Source: JBFJVZ01 sp041623895 (GTDB lineage: Bacteria; Planctomycetota; Planctomycetia; Pirellulales; Pirellulaceae). Taken from it: a stretch of 5,660 nucleotides of DNA. The stretch is taken from NCBI GenBank assembly GCA_041623895.1, contig JBFJVZ010000451.1, positions 1-5,660 of the forward strand, read 5' to 3'. The notes under the pieces are model-generated. The model searched no databases and was not told the DNA's origin. It saw only the letters and a program-made list of their open reading frames with translations. The position numbers and the translations under genes were made by a program. Shown here in pieces: positions 1 through 5,660 of the stretch (position 1 is its first letter; every line of letters starts with the position of its first letter).

Positions 1-16
1 ATGCGTGAGCGAACTA

Positions 17-45
17 ATTCCGATCACAGCACGCTGGATCGGAAT
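17..45. repeat. Strong inverted repeat / stem-loop
   Basis: A perfect 9-bp inverted repeat (ATTCCGATC at 17-25, GATCGGAAT at 37-45) encloses an 11-nt centre. Within it, CAGC (27-30) can pair with GCTG (33-36), leaving a single bulged A at 26, so almost the whole 29-nt element pairs with itself. No T-run follows on either strand, so it is not a classical intrinsic terminator. It could be a transcript-end structure of a gene left of the window, a protein-binding palindrome or a small repeat unit. Confidence 0.6.
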
Positions 46-375
46 ACCAAGCCCCTATCGGATCAGCATACCCACCTCGGCCTGATGCGGGGTCGCTACA
101 AATATTTCCTGTTTGGGAAACGACGGCTCCTAACGTGGAATGGCAGACTTGGCGCGGGCCTCCCGAATCTACGTTGTAAAAGTCAACAGTAGTGTCGACT
201 ACGTGTCGCACGTCGATGTCGCGGCCGCCGAGTCGGTGAATGGTAATGCTCTGCCGGTCGTCTTGAATTCCGTTGCGCTTCGACCTCGGTGCCCAGCCCA
301 GATGTTGCAGTTTTCACGCACTCTTGGGACCCTTGCACGGCCGACATGCCGCTGGGTGGTGGCTGATTGGTGGCG

Positions 376-389
376 CCGTGGGAACACGG
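376..389. repeat. Small hairpin CCGTG-ggaa-CACGG
   Basis: A 5-bp GC-rich stem (376-380 with 385-389) closes a GGAA tetraloop and is followed on the plus strand by TTATTGTCGTT. It vaguely resembles a weak intrinsic terminator, but the stem is short and the T-tract is broken. It may be chance. Confidence 0.2.
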
Positions 390-530
390 TTATTGTCGTT
401 GCTAATGCCTAGATCGGAGCCCTTCGCCAAGCCTTCTGCTGCCAGTCTTCGAGACAGCGGTTGGGCCCGCTTCACGCACGAAGCCGGTCCGCTCAGCCGC
501 TTCGGTGCCGCCACCTCCGCAGGTTAGCAC

Positions 531-676
531 CTTCGGCGCAGTTTTCCCGGATTCTAGTCCCGGATTTCACGAAGACTGCGGCGAAGCAGTTTCGCTCCGG
601 CGCGGAGGCCGATGCAACCAATGCGCCGAAGATGATCCAGGGACAGCTCATTAAGGGCCAGCTTCGCGCCACTAAT
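531..676 (+). repeat. Dispersed intergenic repeat, copy A
   Basis: This copy aligns without gaps to copy B (1821-1968) at an offset of 1290, with about 43 of 54 positions identical over 563-616. It aligns to copy C (3270-3417) at an offset of 2739, including the left part at 531-567. Shared landmarks are TAGTCC (555), ACTGCG (575-580), CGAA (582-585), GGCCGATGCA (607-616) and, 40-41 bases after GATGCA, TTAA-GG-(C)AGCTTC. A left arm (531-546) pairs with 571-586: 14 Watson-Crick pairs, one G-T and one mismatch over 16 positions, with a 24-nt loop. The right arm overlaps a smaller alternative hairpin, GCGAA (581-585) with TTCGC (591-595). The outer boundaries are judged by eye. Confidence 0.65.
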
Positions 677-849
677 TCAGCCGCATCATGAGTCCTTCGG
701 ACGTTGGACAGGCGATGCCCAAGACGGCAATCCTACAGCAGTTCATGATCGGCTTCTTATCCCGCCCGTTACGGCGAACGATGTTGGTCTCACGCGATCT
801 GACGTTGCTGAAGTAGTGCTATTCAAGGCTCAACCAAAATCCCTGAAAA

Positions 850-1662
850 TCACTCTTTCTCTTGCTCAGCTTCTCGGTCTTTGGCGGCTTGCTCCAATGC
901 TCGCTGACGTTCTTGAAGCTCCCTTTGACGTTTTCGGGCTTCATTCTGCGCAAGCCGACGTTTCTCGTCAGTATGGTACGTTTCGCCGAGCGTCTTTTTG
1001 AATTTCTCACGCTTATGCTTGGGTAATGCGTTTAGGATTTCTTCCCCCGCTTCGCGTTTCAGCTTTGCGACTTTCTGATAATACTTTTCACGCGTCTCAT
1101 CAATTGTCTCAATCAGCCGGCGTCTTTCTTCGTCTGTTAGGTCCAGTTCCTTGGACAGGGTCAGTACGATGCCAAATTCGTCACCGTAAGGATTGTATCG
1201 ACGTGCATGCTGTTGCCTTGAGATTTGCTTGATGCGATCCATTTGCTTGGACGAAAGGATCGCGTCGGCCGCTTTCAACAGCTGTTTGGTTAAGTCTCCT
1301 CTCTTTTCGTTCAGTTTGTCCATCATCTCGCGAGACAATTCGTGTTTGCCGATTCGATAGAGTTCATTGACTTCGCTGCGATATTCACGATGCTCCGCAT
1401 AAAACTCCTGCAGCTTCTTTTGGTAGGCCAGATAGTGTCTGCGTAGTTCTTCGATCTGCACCTCTTCAAAGCCGACCTCCTGTTGAAGATCTTTGTTGTA
1501 AAGCAGTTGATTCAATTGATTCAATACCGACTGTTCGCTCCACGACCTTTGGCTGTAGGCTTGCGTCTTTGCCGCATTGACAGCCTCTTGGTTGAGCTGC
1601 TGAGCCGAAGCGATCGGGGAAACAGTAAACAGTAGTGTTAAGACGAATGCAGGACGAATCAT
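850..1662 (-). CDS. Secreted charged helical protein, Spy/LTXXQ-like, function unknown
   Basis: A complete 270-residue protein. Residues 1-20 form a classical signal peptide (MIRPAFVLTLLFTVSPIASA, cleavage expected after Ala20), so export to the periplasm or beyond is likely. The mature chain has no other membrane segment and is strongly charged and helical. Two related halves can be seen. Residues about 46-150 (QEVGFEEVQIEELR ... LLKAADAILSSKQMDRIKQI) and about 164-228 (LSKELDLTDEERRRLIE ... AGEEILNALPKHKREKFKKTL) share a pattern of an L-x(3)-[VL] stretch, an LTDEE-like helix start, a long amphipathic helix and a closing KR-rich helix. LTDEE recalls the LTxxQ motif of the Spy/CpxP chaperone group, but true homology is not shown. 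Residues 230-270 are almost all R, K, E, Q and A, a likely coiled coil. The ATG at 1660-1662 is chosen because it begins the signal peptide; no clear Shine-Dalgarno precedes it. The gene stands alone between long spacers. Confidence 0.88.
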   Translation of the reverse strand: MIRPAFVLTLLFTVSPIASAQQLNQEAVNAAKTQAYSQRSWSEQSVLNQLNQLLYNKDLQQEVGFEEVQIEELRRHYLAYQKKLQEFYAEHREYRSEVNELYRIGKHELSREMMDKLNEKRGDLTKQLLKAADAILSSKQMDRIKQISRQQHARRYNPYGDEFGIVLTLSKELDLTDEERRRLIETIDETREKYYQKVAKLKREAGEEILNALPKHKREKFKKTLGETYHTDEKRRLAQNEARKRQRELQERQRALEQAAKDREAEQEKE

Positions 1663-1703
1663 GGGACGGATCTTGGCGGGACGTGATGAAATTAGCTCTC
1701 TGC

Positions 1704-1709
1704 ATTTTA
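1704..1709 (-). promoter_or_regulatory. Possible -10 box for the secreted-protein gene
   Basis: On the minus strand this reads TAAAAT, one base from TATAAT, inside the most AT-rich stretch of the spacer and about 40 bases before the ATG at 1662. The -35 position 17 bases further upstream is a poor match. This is a weak guess from position and composition. Confidence 0.22.
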
Positions 1710-1820
1710 AAGCATTTTCATTTTTAACGCAGGCAGTTCCAGAATGTCCGACGAGAATCCTAACCCAGTGCTGAGAATGCTCTAACTCTTCAAGCTGAGC
1801 GGTTTTTCATAAGCCGCACG

Positions 1821-1968
1821 GCTAACGCAGGTGCGCAGGGAATCTGGTCAGAGATTTCGCGAAAACTGCGCCGAAGCAATTTCGCTTAGGAGCCTCGGTC
1901 GATGCATCCGACTTCACGTAGGCGACTGCAGGCCAAGGTTGTTAAAGGCAGCTTCCACGCCCTTTGTG
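1821..1968 (+). repeat. Dispersed intergenic repeat, copy B
   Basis: The core at 1853-1906 aligns gaplessly to copy A (563-616, about 80% identity) and copy C (3302-3355, about two thirds identity). Landmarks are GATTTCGCGAAAACTGCG (1853-1870), CGAA-gcaat-TTCG (1872-1884), GGTCGATGCATCC (1897-1909) and GTTAAAGGCAGCTTCC from 1941. The left arm is weaker than in A and C: only GCGCAG (1833-1838) pairs with CTGCGC (1866-1871), with a local AATCT-AGATT hairpin (1841-1845, 1852-1856) inside the loop. The 15 bases at 1861-1875 are the exact reverse complement of 532-546 in the left arm of copy A, as expected if both come from one palindromic ancestor. Confidence 0.65.
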
Positions 1969-2154
1969 CGGCCCCGTGGAATCAGATCATGCGATTGCCT
2001 CGATTCCCGCATCTTCACCGAACGCACTGCTATCTGAAAACGTAAAGGTGTTGGCAACGGTGGACTCTAAGGAGAGACCGATCAAGATTTGGAATGCTCA
2101 CTGTTGAACCGATTGCGGCTGTCGATGTGGACTTGGTTTCGGAACGCATTTTCG

Positions 2155-3046
2155 TCATGGCGTAAGTTGCGGTAGCCCAACGGTTCGCCCAAACGAGCTG
2201 GCGAGTTGTCGTTCGTTCATCTCGTAGCAGATTGTCAGCGCTTCTTCAGAGGATCGTCCCAGCTTCAGCAGGTTTAACGTTTGTCCTATTGCTTCCGGGT
2301 TGGACTTATAAAGATGCGCCAAGACCAACTTGCAGACAATCTGTCTTTCGGCGGGCAATCGTTCCGCACCAAAGAGCCCGTTCAGGGATCCACTTTTGAT
2401 TTCCTGGGCAACTCTGCTACGTTCCTGCGGGTGGTTGGCCAAACCGGGTACGAGCAAATCGGCGAAGTGTTGTTGTAGGCCAACTCGAACCCAACCCGGC
2501 AACACCACTGTTGAATAGCTAAACCGGGCAAAGGCGCCCGACAGCCCCCACCCAACTTGCCAACACGCATTCTTGACGGAACGATTGTCTTCGGCTGTCA
2601 CAACAACGTGTCCATCAACCAGATGAAAGAATGCGCGCATGGTTCCATAGTTTGGGTTGTCAGCGAAATCACACAAACAATGACGACGTCCGATCCACAC
2701 CATTTCATGAAGGAAGCTACTGCATTGACCCGGAGTTCGGGCTGTCACTGGCGATAACGAAACCCGGTGGCGCTTCGCCGAAGCCAAGGCAGAATACTTC
2801 AGCTGCCTTAGCTTGATCTCGCACCTCTGCAATCCCGATTATGCTGATCGCTGATACCGAAACTGTCCTATCAACGTTGAAGAGAGCTGCCTTGCGAAGT
2901 GCAATCGAACTGATCGAAGACCCGTTCACATCCTCTGGGCCGAGCCCGCTATCGTAAACAACGTGCGAGGAAGGAAGCTGCCCAAGGACCACCTTGCCCG
3001 AGAGCAACAGGATTGCCGCCAATTGAATAATCATCCGTCCAGACAT
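2155..3046 (-). pseudogene. Frameshifted gene for a secreted protein, function unknown
   Basis: Two minus-strand frames together look like one gene. The 5' part begins at ATG 3044-3046 and opens with a signal peptide (MSGRMIIQLAAILLLSGKVVLGQ), then runs 109 codons to a TAG at 2717-2719. The 3' part is open from about 2832 to TGA 2155-2157 and has ordinary protein texture, for example RNYG-like turns, VLPGWVRVGLQQHFADLLVP and SFGRTVGLPQLTP at the end. Both frames are open together over 2720-2832, so the shift lies there. The total is 892 nt, which is 297 codons plus one base, fitting a single-base insertion. After joining, the protein would have about 296 residues. The segment LPGWVRVGLQQHF resembles the LPxWxxEGLAxYF strand of gluzincin-like peptidases, and LHEMVW upstream recalls HExxH, but the second His and the Glu would be missing. 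That relation is only a suggestion. A sequencing error is the alternative to a true pseudogene. Confidence 0.55.
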
Positions 3047-3142
3047 GATTTGTCCCCGCAGCCCGTTGATAGCCTACGCTCCATGTGTGCTTTTCCGAAA
3101 ACCCATGTGACACAGCCGCACGCACGGGCTACTATAGATCGT

Positions 3143-3160
3143 CCAATCCTCTACGATTGG
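3143..3160. repeat. Perfect 6-bp hairpin CCAATC-ctctac-GATTGG
   Basis: CCAATC (3143-3148) pairs with GATTGG (3155-3160) across a 6-nt loop. It lies about 100 bases upstream of the start of the broken minus-strand gene, next to a TATAG-containing stretch (3131-3140). It could be an operator-like palindrome or chance. No T-run follows. Confidence 0.3.
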
Positions 3161-3269
3161 CAAATCGCGCGCCCAAGCACACAACAGCGAACAGCAAGAT
3201 CGCCATGATTTCGGTGAATTGGGTTCCTGCTGGACCTCCGGTCACGCTCGGGATTAGTTACCACAGCCG

Positions 3270-3417
3270 ATTCGCTGCATATTTGCCCCAAAGTAGTCCG
3301 AATTTTGCGGCAAACTGCGTCGAATCGATTCGGCTAAGTCGCGCAGGCCGATGCATCCTACGCGTTCAAGGTGGGTAAACTTGAGTGCGGTTAATGGCGA
3401 TCTTTGCACCTTTGAAG
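3270..3417 (+). repeat. Dispersed intergenic repeat, copy C
   Basis: The element aligns without gaps to copy A at an offset of 2739 (22 of 37 positions over 3270-3306 and 31 of 48 over 3302-3349) and to copy B at an offset of 1449. Shared landmarks are TAGTCC (3294), AAACTGCG (3312-3319), CGAA (3321-3324), GGCCGATGCATCC (3346-3358) and GTTAATGGC from 3390. A left arm at 3268-3287 (CGATTCG..GCA..TTTGCC) pairs with 3309-3327 (GGCAAA.TGC..CGAATCG), leaving a two-base mismatch and one bulge in the stem. The right arm overlaps the perfect palindrome CGAATCGATTCG (3321-3332), so two folds compete, as in copy A. Confidence 0.65.
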
Positions 3418-3621
3418 CTGGTCAGATTATTGACCATCGGACGCAGCTACGCCTGTCGACTATCGGGAGGCCGTTGATGTTTCCTTTCCGTTGCCTACGC
3501 ATGCCACCAGCGATATGCCCGGCCGCATCCAAGCCGAAGTTGGCCGTAGAGGTCACCCTTAACGATTTGCGTCCGCCTACCCGATACCCCGCGCCACAAG
3601 AGTGTCTGCGATCCGCTAATC

Positions 3622-3627
3622 TAATAT
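3622..3627 (+). promoter_or_regulatory. Possible -10 box for the kinase gene
   Basis: TAATAT lies 43 bases before the ATG at 3671 and is one base from TATAAT. No good -35 box stands 16-18 bases upstream. A TTGACG at 3629-3634 is a fair -35 match, but nothing like a -10 box follows at the right distance. The assignment is weak. Confidence 0.2.
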
Positions 3628-3670
3628 CTTGACGGGGGCATCACAGTCGTTTGTCACCAGATAGAACGCT

Positions 3671-5660
3671 ATGAGCCACCAAAGCGACTCGATAACGGAT
3701 CTTGAAGCACAAGCCCTGCGAGACCGCATCGCAGGCTTAGAAGCGCAGTTGCGATCACAGCGTGCGCTGATTGAACGCCTGCAATCGGCAGAACCCAACG
3801 TCACAGACGATGTCAGATTGGCGGACGCGGTCAAGGATTCGCGCGCGAGCAACGAGCGTTTCCAACAGCTCGTGGAAAACATCAAGGAGGTGTTCTGGAT
3901 CTGCTCGGCGGATGGAAACGAGATTGTGTTTATCAGTCCTGGTTACGAAACGATTTGGGGACGCACATGCGAGAGTCTCTACGGGCAGCCACTAAATTGG
4001 CTGGCGGCAATCCATGAAGAAGATCGCCAACGGGTAACCGAAGAATTCTCGCAGGTCACCGCCTCGGGAGGGTTTGACACCAAGTACCGGGTTGTCCGGC
4101 CAGATAGCACTATCCGTTGGGTCCACGATCGCGGCTTCCCGATTCGAGACGAGGAGGGAAGTGTTTATCGCATTGCGGGCATTGCCGAGGACATCACGGC
4201 GTGGAAGCAGGTCGAAGAGGAGCGAGATCGCTTTTTCAACATCTCTTTGGACTTGTTGTGTTTGGCTAACCTGGATGGATATTTCACCAAACTGAATCCC
4301 ATGTTTGAAAAGACATTGGGCTATACAAACCAGGAACTGATGGACAAGCCTTTCCGGGACTTCGTCCATCCCGACGACAGGGAGCAAACGGTGCAGACCT
4401 TGCAAGCTCTGGCAGCGGGCGAGAATGTCGTGAATTATGAGAACCGATTTTTATGCAAGGACGGTACGTACAAGTGGCTGACTTGGTCGATTCCCGCTCC
4501 GCCCGCAGGGGAGCGTGTCTATTACGCAGCTGCCCGGGACATCACTCAGCAAAAAGAAATTCAGACGTCGTTGCTGGAGAGCGAGGCGCGATTCAAGGCT
4601 CTCGTGCGGCACGCCCCCGAAGCCATTGTCATGCTGGACGCGGATAGTGCCAGGTTTGTCGATGCCAATGAAAACGCGCTGAAACTTTATCGTCTGAGCC
4701 GAAAAGAATTGCTGGCCTCGACACCGGGTCAGCTGAGCCCGCCCACACAGCCCTGCGGTCATCCGTCGAACGAGATGGCGGCGGAAAGGATTGCCGAAGC
4801 TCTGCAAAACAAAACCGCGATGTTTGACTGGATGCATCGGGATTCCCGGGGCAAGGACATTCCCTGTGAAGTGCGATTGGTGCGGCTGCCCGGTCGCAAG
4901 CGATTGGTTCGCGCCAGCGTGTTGGACGTTAGCGAGCGGAAAGTCGCTGAGGAGGCATTGAAGCAAAGCGAAGCCCGTTATAGGGAATTGATCGAAAACG
5001 CGAGTGATTTGATCTTCACGGTTGACCTGGAAGGCAGATTTCAATCGATCAACGAAGCCGGCAGGAAAATCACGGGATACACCAACGAGGAGATCGTCAA
5101 CTCTGACATTGCCTTGCTTGTCGAAGCAGAAAACCTGGAGAAAGTTCAGCGGATGATGCGTCACAAAATGGTAACCGACGAGCGCACCAGCTACGAAATT
5201 GAGATTATCGCCAAGAGCGGTCATCGCATTCCCGTGGAAATTCATTCGCGGCTGATCTATGAGAATGGCCGACAGGTGGCCATTCAGGGAATCGCCCGTG
5301 ACATCACCGAACGCCGGCAGTACGAAGAACAACTGCGCGTCGCCAAGGAAGCTGCCGAAGCCGCCAGCCAGGCGAAGAGCGAATTCATGGCGAACATGAG
5401 CCACGAAATTCGTACGCCGATGAACTCGGTCATTGGTTTGACCGAGTTGGTGTTGGATTCGCAATTGAGCTCAAGTCAGCGCGAATACTTAAGCATGGTG
5501 CTTCAATCGGCGAATTCCCTGATGTCCATTATCAACGAGATCCTCGACTTCTCGAAAATCGAGTCTGGGAAACTAGAAATCCTGCCCGCCAATTTCGAGT
5601 TGCGTGAGTGCATCGGCGATACGCTCAAGTCCCTGGCCTTGCAGGTCCACGAGCGAGAAC
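3671..5660 (+). CDS. Multi-PAS sensor histidine kinase, 3' end outside window
   Basis: An open frame of 663 codons runs off the window. The start is well fixed: an in-frame TAG (3662-3664) stands three codons before ATG 3671, and the next Met is deep inside a domain. No clear Shine-Dalgarno is seen. Domains in order are: a coiled coil at about residues 5-40 (DLEAQALRDRIAGLEAQLRS); PAS1 at 63-178, ending GIAEDITAWK; PAS2 at 185-296 (FVHPDDRE, ending AARDITQQK); PAS3 at 304-424, ending SVLDVSERK; PAS4 at 433-550 (GYTNEEI, ending GIARDITERR); a linker helix; then HisKA from about 565, with H-box MSHEIRTPMN and phospho-accepting His578 (5402-5404), and FSKIESGKLE at 627-636. There is no signal peptide or membrane segment, so sensing is probably cytoplasmic. 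The family autophosphorylates on His and passes phosphate to an Asp receiver. The H-box type suits hybrid kinases with C-terminal receivers, but the HATPase domain and anything after it lie beyond the edge. The signal is unknown. Confidence 0.95.
   Translation, partial: MSHQSDSITDLEAQALRDRIAGLEAQLRSQRALIERLQSAEPNVTDDVRLADAVKDSRASNERFQQLVENIKEVFWICSADGNEIVFISPGYETIWGRTCESLYGQPLNWLAAIHEEDRQRVTEEFSQVTASGGFDTKYRVVRPDSTIRWVHDRGFPIRDEEGSVYRIAGIAEDITAWKQVEEERDRFFNISLDLLCLANLDGYFTKLNPMFEKTLGYTNQELMDKPFRDFVHPDDREQTVQTLQALAAGENVVNYENRFLCKDGTYKWLTWSIPAPPAGERVYYAAARDITQQKEIQTSLLESEARFKALVRHAPEAIVMLDADSARFVDANENALKLYRLSRKELLASTPGQLSPPTQPCGHPSNEMAAERIAEALQNKTAMFDWMHRDSRGKDIPCEVRLVRLPGRKRLVRASVLDVSERKVAEEALKQSEARYRELIENASDLIFTVDLEGRFQSINEAGRKITGYTNEEIVNSDIALLVEAENLEKVQRMMRHKMVTDERTSYEIEIIAKSGHRIPVEIHSRLIYENGRQVAIQGIARDITERRQYEEQLRVAKEAAEAASQAKSEFMANMSHEIRTPMNSVIGLTELVLDSQLSSSQREYLSMVLQSANSLMSIINEILDFSKIESGKLEILPANFELRECIGDTLKSLALQVHERE

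Larger units (their letters stand above)
1..849. other. Spacer without a convincing gene
   Basis: No reading frame here looks like a protein. The longest plus-strand frame (140-412, 90 codons) has no ribosome binding site, no recognisable motif and an odd composition, and it overlaps other short frames equally well. What can be seen is a strong stem-loop at 17-45, a small hairpin at 376-389 and one copy of a dispersed repeat at 531-676. From about 690 to 849 nothing is recognisable. No clear terminator was found beyond the stop of the minus-strand gene that ends at 850. Confidence 0.6.
1663..2154. other. Spacer holding repeat copy B
   Basis: No convincing gene. The AT-rich part at 1690-1730 is the likely promoter area of the minus-strand gene ending at 850. 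A short hairpin, AGCCG-CA-CGGCT (1812-1823), lies just before repeat copy B (1821-1968). From 1970 to 2154 nothing is recognisable. A frame at 1831-2037 only reads through the repeat and is not taken as a gene. Confidence 0.55.
3047..3670. other. Spacer between divergent genes, holding repeat copy C
   Basis: This spacer separates the start of the broken minus-strand gene from the start of the plus-strand kinase, so promoters for both should lie here. It holds a perfect 6-bp hairpin (3143-3160) and repeat copy C (3270-3417). The plus-strand frames at 2963-3208, 3085-3378 and 3351-3632 have no motif or ribosome binding site and partly read through the repeat, so they are not called. From about 3420 to 3600 nothing is recognised. 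Confidence 0.55.

Noticed and set aside
140..412. A 90-codon plus-strand frame in the first spacer
   Set aside because: No ribosome binding site, motif or protein-like pattern. Overlapping frames on both strands are equally open.
1831..2037. A 68-codon plus-strand frame over repeat copy B
   Set aside because: Its peptide resembles a frame in copy C only because the underlying DNA repeat is shared. No start signal, and copy A lacks the same frame.
2281..2518. Plus-strand frames at 2281-2478 and 2330-2518
   Set aside because: They are antisense to the more protein-like C-terminal half of the broken minus-strand gene.
3081..3110. Direct repeat of CCATGTG (3081 and 3104)
   Set aside because: Seven bases only, with no further matching sequence around it. 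Chance is a sufficient explanation.
531..3417. CRISPR array or tandem repeat
   Set aside because: The three repeat copies are about 1.3-1.45 kb apart, diverged and separated by genes. Spacing and length do not fit CRISPR.
3351..3632. A 93-codon plus-strand frame before the kinase
   Set aside because: It starts inside repeat copy C, has no Shine-Dalgarno or motif, and looks like random translation of a spacer.
3992..4405. A 137-codon minus-strand frame
   Set aside because: Antisense to PAS1 and PAS2 of the kinase, with no recognisable features.
4451..5464. A 337-codon open frame on the minus strand opposite the kinase
   Set aside because: It lies wholly antisense to well-supported PAS and HisKA coding sequence, shows no motif of its own and is a typical shadow frame.

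Overview
The window most resembles a chromosomal stretch from a planctomycete, probably a Pirellulaceae (Rhodopirellula-like) bacterium. This is inferred from style rather than from a marker gene. The signs are base composition that looks slightly GC-rich by eye, long spacers with little coding, start codons without clear Shine-Dalgarno sequences, a secreted charged helical protein of a kind common in that group, and a multi-PAS histidine kinase. No rRNA, tRNA, CRISPR array, transposase or integrase was seen.

Layout: 1-849 is a spacer with no convincing gene. It holds a strong stem-loop near its start and copy A of a dispersed repeat (531-676). 850-1662 (minus) encodes a 270-residue secreted, highly charged helical protein with two related halves. 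1663-2154 is a second spacer with repeat copy B (1821-1968). 2155-3046 (minus) looks like a broken gene for a secreted protein of about 296 residues. Its signal-peptide half and its C-terminal half lie in different frames, consistent with one extra base. 3047-3670 is a third spacer with repeat copy C (3270-3417). 3671 to the window end (plus) is the 5' part of a large cytoplasmic sensor histidine kinase. It has an N-terminal coiled coil, four PAS domains and a HisKA domain with an intact phospho-accepting His, and it runs off the edge before the ATPase domain.

Nothing links the three protein loci in one pathway. They are separated by long spacers and are not an operon. The most unusual signal is the repeat: one copy in each of the three spacers, all in the same orientation and alignable without gaps over about 54 bp. 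In two copies a left arm can fold back on the core to make a long imperfect hairpin whose sequence differs while pairing is kept. This is a candidate for an undescribed intergenic repeat or structured RNA family. Function is unknown and nothing here shows that it is transcribed.
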